Below, piece after piece: positions 8,356 to 16,510 of a stretch of DNA of 64,000 bases. The notes under the pieces were generated by a model, which searched no databases, had not been told where the DNA came from, and saw only the letters and a list, made by a program, of their open reading frames with translations. Source of the DNA: Flavobacterium panacagri (GTDB taxonomy: Bacteria; Bacteroidota; Bacteroidia; Flavobacteriales; Flavobacteriaceae); the NCBI RefSeq assembly GCF_030378165.1, contig NZ_CP119766.1, positions 2,046,001-2,110,000 on the forward strand, read 5' to 3'. The position numbers and the translations under genes were made by a program. Position 1 is the stretch's first letter. Each line of letters begins with the position of its first letter.

Positions 8356-8742
8356 TTAATTTAAAGCAAAAGGAGCACACATTCTAAAGGTAGGAACAAT
8401 TACTTTGAATGTTTTTGTTGTAGTAAAATTGATCATATTAAAATGACCTTTCATAGCTCCGTAAGGAGATGATAATAAACAACCAGAACTATAAGTGTGA
8501 TTTTCACCTGGTTTTAAAACTGGTTTTTTACCAATTACACCTTCACCGTCTACTACTTCTAGATCGTTTAGAGAATCAAAAATTTCCCAGTGACGTGAAG
8601 TTAACTGCACAGAATCTTTACTGTGGTTTTCAATCGTAACTACATAACTAAAAGCAAAGTGAATCTTGTAGTTCTTGAAGTAAGTACCTTCAAAACTAGT
8701 CAAAACAGATATTTTTATGCCTCGTGTAATCTGAGAAACCAT
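8356..8742 (-). CDS. apaG: ApaG family protein
   Basis: A 128-residue protein with the all-beta (fibronectin-III-like) ApaG fold, usual length about 125. Family hallmarks are 'HFAFSYVVTIENHSKDSVQLTSRHW', 'DGEGVIGKKPVLKPGENHTYSSG' and 'GAMKGHFNM'. ApaG is historically linked to Co2+/Mg2+ efflux phenotypes in Salmonella and is a domain of some F-box proteins and PrimPol regulators; its biochemical role remains uncertain. Soluble, no signal peptide. It has its own TAACTTTG promoter box and stands upstream of pruA on the same strand with a 154-base gap. Confidence 0.9.
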   Translation of the reverse strand: MVSQITRGIKISVLTSFEGTYFKNYKIHFAFSYVVTIENHSKDSVQLTSRHWEIFDSLNDLEVVDGEGVIGKKPVLKPGENHTYSSGCLLSSPYGAMKGHFNMINFTTTKTFKVIVPTFRMCAPFALN

Positions 8743-8775
8743 ACTAACGCAGTATATATGTGTGTGTTATAGTGG

Positions 8776-8783
8776 CAAAGTTA
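8776..8783 (-). promoter_or_regulatory. TAnnTTTG promoter box for apaG
   Basis: TAACTTTG on the minus strand, 33 bases upstream of the apaG start codon. Confidence 0.5.
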
Positions 8784-8821
8784 AGAAAAAAAATCGTTTA
8801 ATCTAGAACCTTAACATTGTT

Positions 8822-10081
8822 TTAATTGACTATATTGATAGAGTTTGCATTTCCTTTACCAATAACGCGCTGATAACGGTCTGTTGCTTCTTTATAATAA
8901 ACCAAAATTGTGTATTCGTTTTCAGTCTGATAGAAGTTTCCGTCAATAGCGTTTTCGTTATCAATAACGCCTTTTTTATCAGCAACAGTGTACTGGAAAT
9001 TAGTGAATCCCTGTTTGATCATAATGGCTTTTTCAAAAACAGCTTTATCGGTGTTATAGTCCATTTTATATTCTGGCGAAAGGCTGTAGTTATTAAACAT
9101 TCCGGTAATGTAAATGTCTTTGTTTAATCGAAATGCTGGAGCAGATAATGTGAAGTAAACCCAAGCATAATCAGCTTCAATATCATTGTTAGATGCATTG
9201 ATGTTCTTAACCACAAAGTTTCCGTTTACATCTTCATAATTCGTGTAGATCTGATTTCCTCTTGCGGCATTAGTATATAAATGAGCGTTATAAATATCGC
9301 CATTAGAACCTATTTTAGCAACATTATTATTGGCGGCGCGAATATCTTTATTTTCAAAATACAAAAATTCATTTCCACCCCAAAACTGAGTTTCTTTATC
9401 GTATTTATAAACCAGTTGATTACCAATAGTATATTGAGGAATAATATTTTTTATAGCTGTATTGAAATTTCCATTCTGTAATAAAAGAACTTTTACATTT
9501 TGTAGAGGCGTCTGAAATACAATATCATTAGATAAAATAGCAAAATCTAAGTTTTGTTTATAGTCGATATTGCTAAGGTTTCGGCTTCTTTTTACCTGTG
9601 CTGTAACGGTTGAATGATTTTCGTATAAAATAAACTTTCTCGAAAGCACTAATTCTCGGTCTTCATTTAGAATTCTCAACATATAATTTCCAGAAAACTT
9701 TATTTGTGTTGTAAACTGATTCGGAAAAGATAGTCTGTAATGCGAATAAATCTGAAGTGTATTAAATGAATTAGAATAATCATTAATTCTCTGATTGTCT
9801 AAACCGCCAATATAATCCGTTTTCGGAATAGCGGTTGGTATCCAGTTATAGTCACAATGCAGAATTTCAAAATAATAATTAGCTTCATTACCAAATAAAT
9901 CATCAAACTGAAAAGCAAACGAAGAACCTAATTCAAAAATAGGAACAACATTACTTCCGTTTTGAACAAAAGAAACGGTTTTAATATTATAAGGTGGTTC
10001 AACCTCGTTTTGTACTTGCTGTGCAGTTATTGAACTAAAGAAGAAAAAAAATAAAAGGCTCTGATATAAAAATTTTGACAT
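8822..10081 (-). CDS. type IX secretion system plug protein (DUF5103)
   Basis: The protein is taken from ATG at 10081 (419 residues). The frame extends 11 codons further to 10114, but only the 10081 start places the signal peptide (MSKFLYQSLLFFFFFSSITAQQ) at the N-terminus. The mature protein is beta-rich, with 'NYYFEILHCDYNWIPT' and 'YDKETQFWGGNEFLYFENKDI' typical of the DUF5103 family. In F. johnsoniae a member of this family was found closing the periplasmic side of the SprA translocon, hence T9SS plug. It would act at the periplasmic face of the outer membrane. No other T9SS gene is adjacent. Family assignment is confident; its exact partner is inferred. Confidence 0.85.
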   Translation of the reverse strand: MSKFLYQSLLFFFFFSSITAQQVQNEVEPPYNIKTVSFVQNGSNVVPIFELGSSFAFQFDDLFGNEANYYFEILHCDYNWIPTAIPKTDYIGGLDNQRINDYSNSFNTLQIYSHYRLSFPNQFTTQIKFSGNYMLRILNEDRELVLSRKFILYENHSTVTAQVKRSRNLSNIDYKQNLDFAILSNDIVFQTPLQNVKVLLLQNGNFNTAIKNIIPQYTIGNQLVYKYDKETQFWGGNEFLYFENKDIRAANNNVAKIGSNGDIYNAHLYTNAARGNQIYTNYEDVNGNFVVKNINASNNDIEADYAWVYFTLSAPAFRLNKDIYITGMFNNYSLSPEYKMDYNTDKAVFEKAIMIKQGFTNFQYTVADKKGVIDNENAIDGNFYQTENEYTILVYYKEATDRYQRVIGKGNANSINIVN

Positions 10082-10156
10082 CTTATTTATGTTGTAAGAT
10101 TGTAAATATAACAATTTTATACAACGAAAAACAGCCAGATTTATTGGTTTAACTTA

Positions 10157-13120
10157 TTAAGAGTTCAAAATGTATTCTAAATTGGCTTCGATTTCATCAT
10201 TAATATAGCTTTCTTCTAAAAGCGAGTCGGACAACAGTTTTTTGTTTTCCTGCAGTTTGATGATTTTTTCTTCAACTGTATTTTTAGAAATAAATCGAAC
10301 CACATTTACTTTGTTCAATTGTCCAATTCTATGTGCTCGTCCAACTCCTTGTTTCTCTGCAAAAGGATTCCACCATGGGTCTAAAAATAAAACGTAAGAA
10401 GCTTTGGTGATATTTAAACCAACGCCTCCCGCTTTCAGCGAAATGAAAAATAATAATGGTTCTTCTTTTTCCTGAAATACTTTTACCTGTTGTTCTCTTT
10501 TATTGGCTGGAGTTTCTCCCGTGATTTCACAATATTGGATTTTGTTTTGCTTGCACCAGTCGGTGTAAAATCCAAGATTGGTTACAAACGAACTGAAAAT
10601 AATAACCTTTTGTTTTTCGTGGACTAAAGTTTCCAGATAATTGGTAACCGCAATATATTTTCCGGAATCAATTTCAGATTCCTGATCAACCATTTTCGGA
10701 TGGTTACTCAATTGTCTTAATTTCATCAACGTATTAATAATGCTGATTTTATCCGGACTTGAGCCATCGGTTTTTAGTAAAAAGTTACGGGCTTTGGATT
10801 TTTCTTTTTCGTATAATTTTTCCTGTTCAGGATCCATTTCACAGTAGTAAATCTGTTCTGATAATTCAGGTAAATCTTTTAAAACCTGTTCTTTGGTTCG
10901 TCGCAAAATATAAGGTTGGACAAGAGTTTTTAATTCTGATAAAATAGTTTCGTCCTGTCTTTTTTCAATTGGAGTTTTAAAATTATCCATGAAAAACTTA
11001 TAATTTCCTAAAATATCAGGATTTATAAACTGCATCTGCGACCATAAATCGTCAAGCGAATTTTCGATCGGCGTACCGCTCAAAGCAATTTTATGAGCTG
11101 TGCTAATCTTGTTGATTGCTTTAAAAATCTTAGAATCTTTATTTTTAATGTATTGACTTTCGTCTAAAATCAGATAACGGAAATCATATTTTTCTAAAAC
11201 AGCAATATCACGATGAACAATGCTGTAACTCGTAAAAATCAAATCTGTTGTGGCTAATCTGCCGGCTAATTGTTTTCGATCATTCCCGACATATTGCATT
11301 TTTGAAAAATGCGGAGTGAATTTCAAAGATTCATTATACCAGTTAAAAACTAATGAAGATGGTAAAACAATCAGTGTTTTTAGCGGTTCTCTTTCGATTG
11401 TAGTTTCATTTGAAAACAGATCAAAATTCGTTGTTTTTGTAGTGAAACCTAATTGTTCCTGAACAGCAACCAAAACTGCCAAAGTCTGCAACGTTTTTCC
11501 AAGCCCCATGTCATCGGCTAAACAAGCGCCTAAATTGGAGTTGAAATGCCCTAAAAGCCACTGTACACCTTCAATTTGATACGGTCTTAAAGTTGCTTTT
11601 AATAAATCAGAAGCTTTGTATTCGGCTTTGGTAGTGATGTCATCTTTGATTTCCGGAATGGCATCCAAAGCGGTAAAATTGCTCTTACGCAAAAGAAGAT
11701 TTCCTCCTTCTGTTTTGGCTAGTTTGGCAAGTGAACTGTATTTGCTAAACCACTCCAGCGGAATTAAAAAGTAGTTTCCGTCAGGCAATTGAAAAAGCCT
11801 TTCTTTGCTTTTTATGTTTGGAATAATTTCGCTGAAATTGATTTTATACGTTCCAATCGTAATGATAATTTTAATATCAAACCAATCTCCGGCTGTTTCT
11901 TTTGAAGCTGAAACAATATGATTTTCGGTAATAATTTCTTTGCTTTCGGCTTTCAGATTTTCAATGGTAAAGCCTAAACTTTCCAGTTCTTCTTTATGGT
12001 CAATAATGAATTGAATATTGATGTAAGGATCTGGATTTTCAGTTTCTGAATCAAGTCCGTAAAATTCATTTTTGATTATGGTCAAGCCAAGTTCGGCCAA
12101 CTTATCGGTATAAAAAGCCTCTTCAGAACTTCTTTTAAATTGAATTATTTTAGGCTGGTTGGCAATGCTGAAATCAACAAACGAATGTGTTTTTTTTGTT
12201 TTGGAAGCGTCAAATGTATAACCATCATAATCAAAATAAAGATTAAGATAGTAACAGTTTTTAAAGAAATCATGAACCGGCTGAATTGTACAGGAAATAA
12301 TTTTATCCCGACTTTCGACTTCAAAACCTGTTGATTCAATGTCGATTTTCTTTGCTATTTCAGGAATAAAACTTTTGAAATAATCATCGACTAATTTTGA
12401 TGGAATTTCAATTGATTTTTTCTTTAAAAAAGGCATCAATTTTTTAGCGTTAAGCGCTGTTAACTGACCCAGTTTTTTATTAATAATTAACCATCCTGGC
12501 TCGTCTAAAAGAATATCAGCTTTTTTATCCATAGGTAAAAAGGCAGTTTCGTTTTCTTTTAAAGAAAGAGTATAGGTAATTCCTTCGTCGTGTTTGTCAA
12601 ATTGAATCTGAGGTTCAAAATAAAGCGGACTCACATCAACTCTGGAACGATAAAAATCTTTTTCAGGCCCAAGGTTTAATGACAACGGAAATTGCTCTTT
12701 TACAATTAAATCATAAAATGAACCCAAATGAAATTTTAAATGCTGACGAATTGCAAAATCAATTTTGGAATCTTTCTGCAAATCGGCAATAGTCTTAGCC
12801 GATTTGATTTTGGCACTGAATTTTTTGAAAATAAATTCAGGTTTTAAAGATTCGCAGGCGGTCAGTATTTTTTTTGAATTAGAATCCAGATTATCGTAAA
12901 CAATCCCGAAGCTTTGCATTACGCCAGGACTTGCTTTTTTATCCAGATATTTAATTTCATCAGAATTCTCAACAATGTAGGTGGTTGGAATATAAGTATT
13001 TAGATTTTTTTCTAAACTAATGTCAAAGCAAAATTGAAATGATTTTGTAGGTTCCAAGATTTTAGGGATTTGGTTAGGCTTGTATTTTGGGAATAGGGCA
13101 AAAAAAGAAAGAGTTTTCAA
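10157..13120 (-). CDS. SNF2/Rad54-family DNA helicase-like ATPase
   Basis: A 987-residue cytosolic protein. The N-terminal half (to about 500) is a poorly conserved region with no motif I recognise. The C-terminal half is the Swi2/Snf2 ATPase: 'LADDMGLGKTLQTL' (Walker A, about 535), 'YLILDESQYIKN' (DESQ variant of motif II, about 652), 'ALSGTPIENSLDDLW' (motif III), 'SLKAGGVGLNIT' (motif V) and 'GVGRAHRIGQ' (motif VI, about 928). Such proteins translocate on double-stranded DNA; the bacterial RapA/HepA-like group remodels transcription complexes or nucleoid. The start is a TTG at 13120; no ATG is available nearby, so the exact N-terminus is uncertain. Confidence 0.9.
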   Translation of the reverse strand: MKTLSFFALFPKYKPNQIPKILEPTKSFQFCFDISLEKNLNTYIPTTYIVENSDEIKYLDKKASPGVMQSFGIVYDNLDSNSKKILTACESLKPEFIFKKFSAKIKSAKTIADLQKDSKIDFAIRQHLKFHLGSFYDLIVKEQFPLSLNLGPEKDFYRSRVDVSPLYFEPQIQFDKHDEGITYTLSLKENETAFLPMDKKADILLDEPGWLIINKKLGQLTALNAKKLMPFLKKKSIEIPSKLVDDYFKSFIPEIAKKIDIESTGFEVESRDKIISCTIQPVHDFFKNCYYLNLYFDYDGYTFDASKTKKTHSFVDFSIANQPKIIQFKRSSEEAFYTDKLAELGLTIIKNEFYGLDSETENPDPYINIQFIIDHKEELESLGFTIENLKAESKEIITENHIVSASKETAGDWFDIKIIITIGTYKINFSEIIPNIKSKERLFQLPDGNYFLIPLEWFSKYSSLAKLAKTEGGNLLLRKSNFTALDAIPEIKDDITTKAEYKASDLLKATLRPYQIEGVQWLLGHFNSNLGACLADDMGLGKTLQTLAVLVAVQEQLGFTTKTTNFDLFSNETTIEREPLKTLIVLPSSLVFNWYNESLKFTPHFSKMQYVGNDRKQLAGRLATTDLIFTSYSIVHRDIAVLEKYDFRYLILDESQYIKNKDSKIFKAINKISTAHKIALSGTPIENSLDDLWSQMQFINPDILGNYKFFMDNFKTPIEKRQDETILSELKTLVQPYILRRTKEQVLKDLPELSEQIYYCEMDPEQEKLYEKEKSKARNFLLKTDGSSPDKISIINTLMKLRQLSNHPKMVDQESEIDSGKYIAVTNYLETLVHEKQKVIIFSSFVTNLGFYTDWCKQNKIQYCEITGETPANKREQQVKVFQEKEEPLLFFISLKAGGVGLNITKASYVLFLDPWWNPFAEKQGVGRAHRIGQLNKVNVVRFISKNTVEEKIIKLQENKKLLSDSLLEESYINDEIEANLEYILNS

Positions 13121-13142
13121 AATAGAAATAATTTGAAAACTC

Positions 13143-13182
13143 TTTTAAATGAACTTATATCACTTATATGGTGAAAAAATTA
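13143..13182. repeat. half-copy of a dispersed AT-rich repeat
   Basis: The stretch TTTTAAATGAACTTATATCA followed by CTTATATGGTGAAAAAATTA is about 85 percent identical to 24122-24161. Both copies end exactly at the stop codon of a minus-strand gene. This copy lacks the second arm of the inverted repeat seen at 24074. Confidence 0.65.
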
Positions 13183-13953
13183 GTTTTCAGGTTTAAAGCA
13201 AAGCGGAATAATTTCTCCTTTTGCTAAACAATATTTTTCAACCAATTCTGGTGCTATTTTATTAGTATAATCTTCTTCAATTACGATAAAACCAATGCTT
13301 CTTAATTTGTCGAAATAATCGCGTCCGTAAATACGAACGTGATCGTATTGGCCAAAAATTCTAGCACGCTCTTTCTGGTCTGTAATCGAATCATCTGCAA
13401 ATGTAACTTCGCGATTTAAATCCTGAGGAATTTGAAGAATCGCCATTCCGCCTGGTTTTAAAACACGGAATAATTCCTGCATTGCTTTTGTATCATCCGG
13501 AATATGTTCTAAAACGTGATTGCATAAAATCACATCATATTCGTTGTCTTTAAAAGGCAAATTACAAATGTCCGCTTTTACATCTGCCAAAGGCGAAAAC
13601 AAATCAGTTGTTGTGTAATCCAGATTTTTCTGTTTTCGGAAAAGTTTGTAAAAAGCTTGCTCTGGTGCAAAATGCAATACTTTTTTTGGAGCTGTAAAAA
13701 AATCAGTTTGGTCATTTAAATACAACCAAAGTAAACGGTGTCTTTCTAATGAAAGTGTACTTGGCGAAAGCACATTATTACGTTGTTTTCCGTATCCGTA
13801 AGGTAGAAAAGATTTGAAGCTTCTTCCGTCAATAGGATCAGTAAATTTATCTCCTCTTAAAGAAAAAGCCAAAATAGGACGCGCCACATAACTCAAACGA
13901 ATTAATAATGGTCTTGGAATGGTATTTAGAACTAATTTGAAAAGTTTCTTCAT
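13180..13953 (-). CDS. class I SAM-dependent methyltransferase
   Basis: A 257-residue protein. An N-terminal basic segment with 'YVARPILAFSLRGDKFTDPIDGRSF' precedes a methyltransferase domain. The domain has a weak motif I ('VLHFAPEQAFYKLFR' instead of DxGxGxG), followed by 'LFSPLADVKADICNLPF', 'YDVILCNHVLEHIPDD' (motif IV, Methyltransf_11-like) and 'LKPGGMAILQIP'. The degenerate motif I is typical of a subgroup found near polysaccharide genes. The substrate is unknown. The Arg/Lys-rich N-terminus may contact nucleic acid or membrane. The gene is flanked by inverted repeats on both sides and appears to stand alone. Confidence 0.8.
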   Translation of the reverse strand: MKKLFKLVLNTIPRPLLIRLSYVARPILAFSLRGDKFTDPIDGRSFKSFLPYGYGKQRNNVLSPSTLSLERHRLLWLYLNDQTDFFTAPKKVLHFAPEQAFYKLFRKQKNLDYTTTDLFSPLADVKADICNLPFKDNEYDVILCNHVLEHIPDDTKAMQELFRVLKPGGMAILQIPQDLNREVTFADDSITDQKERARIFGQYDHVRIYGRDYFDKLRSIGFIVIEEDYTNKIAPELVEKYCLAKGEIIPLCFKPEN

Positions 13954-13980
13954 GGGGCTATTTCAAAATATTTTTTGTTT

Positions 13981-14060
13981 TCCTGCAAGGTTTTCAAAAC
14001 CTTGTAGGTATTTAAGTTTGAAAAAAGACACCTACAAGATTTTTGAAAACCTTGCAGGAG
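13981..14060. repeat. 80-bp palindromic element
   Basis: Arms of about 30 bases, TCCTGCAAGGTTTTCAAAAC continuing CTTGTAGGT, pair with their complement at 14031-14060 with two mismatches and a one-base length difference. Each arm also contains its own small palindrome (AAGGTTTTCAAAACCTT). It sits between the methyltransferase start and the map stop. The 'CTGCAAGGTTTT' theme recurs in many Flavobacterium genomes (recall, not checked). Confidence 0.8.
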
Positions 14061-14097
14061 TTCGAATTTTTTTTAAGTTTTTGAATCTCGGCTATAA

Positions 14098-14916
14098 CTA
14101 TAACACTAACGGCACTTTTCTAAATTCATCTTCTTCATTACTCTCAATTCCAAGAGCTTTATAGATGTATTGGAAAGTCGATAATAATTCTGGTTTTCCA
14201 TCAATTAACGCTACATCGTGCTCGAAATGCGCACTTGGTTTTCCGTCAGCAGTTAGGATTGTCCAGCCGTCTTTTAGTTGTTTGATGTTTCTTGTACCCA
14301 TGTTGATCATAGGTTCAATCGCCACAACCATTCCTTCTACAAAAAGTTTTCCGCGACCGCGTTTTCCGTAGTTTGGCATTTCTGGTTCTTCGTGCATTTT
14401 TTGCCCAACACCGTGTCCAACCAACTCACGAACTACTCCGTAACCGTGAGCTTCTGTATATTTCTGAATCGCATTTCCAACATCTTCAACACGATTACCA
14501 GCTTTAAATTCTCTGATTCCAACATAAAGGGATTCTTTGGTCACTCTTAAAAGTTTTTTTACTTCCGGAGCAACTTCACCAATTTCAAAACTATACGCGT
14601 GATCTCCATGAAAACCATTTTTAAAAGCACCGCAGTCTACTGAAATAACATCCCCATTTTTAAGCGGAACATTATTAGGAATACCGTGAACAACCTGAGC
14701 ATTTGGACTCATACAAAGCGAATTCGGGAAATCATACAGACCAAGAAAACTTGGTACAGCACCGTGATCACGAATAAATTCTTCAGCTAATTTGTCAAGA
14801 TATAATGTAGTCACTCCTTCTTTAATTTCAGAAGCAATCATTCCTAATGTTTTTGATACGATTAAAGCACTTTCGCGCATCAATTCGATTTCCTCTCTGG
14901 TTTTTTGGATGATCAT
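14098..14916 (-). CDS. map: methionine aminopeptidase, type I
   Basis: A 272-residue pita-bread-fold metalloprotease that removes the initiator Met from nascent proteins. The five metal ligands are in place: Asp94 and Asp105 ('VDCGAFKNGFHGDHAYSF'), His168 ('VGHGVGQKMHEEP'), Glu201 ('VAIEPMIN') and Glu232 ('AHFEHDVAL'). His79 ('VVHGIP') is the substrate-site histidine. It lacks the zinc-finger N-terminal extension, as in E. coli MetAP-Ia. An extra C-terminal tail of about 20 residues follows the last strand. In many genomes map lies next to secY and ribosomal protein genes; here it stands alone with its own promoter. Confidence 0.95.
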   Translation of the reverse strand: MIIQKTREEIELMRESALIVSKTLGMIASEIKEGVTTLYLDKLAEEFIRDHGAVPSFLGLYDFPNSLCMSPNAQVVHGIPNNVPLKNGDVISVDCGAFKNGFHGDHAYSFEIGEVAPEVKKLLRVTKESLYVGIREFKAGNRVEDVGNAIQKYTEAHGYGVVRELVGHGVGQKMHEEPEMPNYGKRGRGKLFVEGMVVAIEPMINMGTRNIKQLKDGWTILTADGKPSAHFEHDVALIDGKPELLSTFQYIYKALGIESNEEDEFRKVPLVL

Positions 14917-14938
14917 ATTTTTTCAGATTTTCAGTTGG

Positions 14939-14946
14939 CAAAAGTA
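14939..14946 (-). promoter_or_regulatory. TAnnTTTG promoter box for map
   Basis: TACTTTTG on the minus strand, 22 bases upstream of the map start codon. Confidence 0.5.
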
Positions 14947-14983
14947 CAATTTTTAATTAATTTTTTTTGAGTTATTTTTTTCT

Positions 14984-15081
14984 GCCACGAATTCACGAAT
15001 TATCTCAAAACAAAACTTTTAAAAATGCAGATTGCACGAATTAATGAATTAATTTTTAAATAAAATTCGTGAATTCGTGGC
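14984..15081. repeat. 98-bp inverted repeat element
   Basis: Arms GCCACGAATTCACGAATT and AATTCGTGAATTCGTGGC are exact inverted copies of 18 bases at the two ends. The middle carries further CACGAATTAATGAATT pieces. It lies in the divergent gap between map and the DUF445 gene. It lacks a reading frame and any transposase, so it looks like a small dispersed palindromic element. Confidence 0.8.
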
Positions 15082-15152
15082 TATTTAAAGACAAAGAATG
15101 AAGAACGGTCTCAGAAAAAAGCCCTAAATTAGTAGTAAAAACGTATGTAATT

Positions 15153-16403
15153 ATGGAAACTGTTACAGATCAGGATATAGAAAAAGCTAAGGCTTTAAAG
15201 AAAATGAAGCGATTTGCTTTGTCGCTTTTGGGAATTGCAGTCTTGCTTTTTATCATAGCAATTTATTTTAAAATTCCGATGCTTCAGGCTTTTAGTGAAG
15301 CCGCAATGGTAGGTGGAATTGCCGATTGGTTTGCGGTTGTGGCGTTGTTTCGCCATCCGTTGGGAATTCCGATTTGGCATACGGCTATTATTCCGACTAA
15401 GAAAAATGAAATAGGGGAGAATCTTGGAAATTTTGTTTCAGAAGAATTTCTGAATCGGGAGAAGCTAGAAATTAAACTCGACGAATTCAATTTTGCAACC
15501 AAAGCTTCTGATTGGCTTTCGCAGGAAGAAAATGCAGATAAAATTGCCAATGTTGTTGCAGTAAATATCATTCCGGGGATTTTAAGAACCATTAAAGATG
15601 AGGATGTCAAAAGATTTATTCAGGTTCAGTTTAAGGAAAAAATGGAAGGAATAAATTTTGGAAATTGGGTTGCCGTTGCTTTAGAACCTCTTCAAAAGGG
15701 AGATTTAAAAAATCAGATGCTGACGAATCTTTTGGAAGTAATGAGTGCTGAATTAACCAATAACAAAGATTTAATTAGGCAGAAAGTAAAAGCTTCCACG
15801 CCACTTTTAAGTTTTGGTTTAGCCGATAAAAGTATTACCGAAGGTGTTTTTAATGGTTTACAGGATTTTTTAAATGAAGCCAAAAAGCCTGAAAGTGCAG
15901 TTCGTTTAAAGATTGATGAATATATTTTTGACTTTTTAGAGAAAGTAAAAAACTCAGAAGAAATGAGAGTTAAAATCAACGATATGATTTTAGGTTTCGT
16001 AGGAAAAAAAGAAGTTCAGGATTACATCAATGGAATTTGGGACGAAATCAAACTTTCAATCACAAATGATTTGGATAAAGGAGAGGAATCTTCTATCAAA
16101 AATAGTATTTCGAGTTTAATTCAAACCTTTGGAAACGGAATCAAAGAAGATCCAGTAATGATTGATAAAATCAATAATTTCATTAAAAACGATCTGCTTT
16201 CGGTTCTATTAAATAATAAAAAGGTAATTGGAGATTTGATTTCGTCAACTGTAAAATCTTGGGATGGAAAAGAGGTTTCTGAAAAACTGGAACTTGAAAT
16301 AGGAAAAGATCTTCAATATATTAGAATCAACGGAACTTTGGTTGGAGGGATTATTGGATTAATTATTTATGGTGTAGAACAGTTGTATCATTTATTTTTA
16401 TAA
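15153..16403 (+). CDS. DUF445 family membrane protein
   Basis: A 416-residue inner-membrane protein. The first membrane segment is at about residues 22-42 ([19 protein letters not shown]). The DUF445 signature follows: '[35 protein letters not shown]' with the conserved GGIADWFAV and FRHP. A long helical, charged middle region of about 300 residues follows, and a C-terminal '[20 protein letters not shown]' hydrophobic anchor ends the protein. DUF445 proteins (YjiN, YheB) are widespread but without assigned function. The two anchors with a large soluble domain suggest a cytosolic or periplasmic domain tethered at both ends. Confidence 0.88.
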   Translation: [416 protein letters not shown]

Positions 16404-16417
16404 TAAGATATTCGTAA

Positions 16418-16448
16418 TTTTTGTCATTTCAGTCGAAATGACAAAAAA
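16418..16448. repeat. perfect hairpin palindrome
   Basis: TTTTTGTCATTTC, a 4-base loop, then GAAATGACAAAAA. The stem is 13 bp without mismatch. No T-run follows on the plus strand, so it is a palindrome rather than a standard terminator. Confidence 0.7.
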
Positions 16449-16455
16449 CAGGTAT

Positions 16456-16493
16456 AAAAAAAGAGGCAAATTTTAAAAACTTACCTCTTTTTT
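16456..16493. terminator. bidirectional terminator between the DUF445 gene and gpmI
   Basis: An imperfect stem with AAAAAAGAGG and CCTCTTTTTT ends has A and T runs outside, so either convergent transcript could stop here. It lies 17 bases from the gpmI stop. Confidence 0.65.
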
Positions 16494-16510
16494 ATGAAGA
16501 AAAATATTTT

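Noticed and set aside
12140..12339. Short frames on both strands inside the SNF2 gene
   Set aside because: They lie completely within the N-terminal half of the helicase frame and show no protein features.
16418..16448. Hairpin taken as a terminator for the DUF445 gene
   Set aside because: No T-run follows the 3' arm on the plus strand; the better terminator is the next hairpin at 16456-16493.
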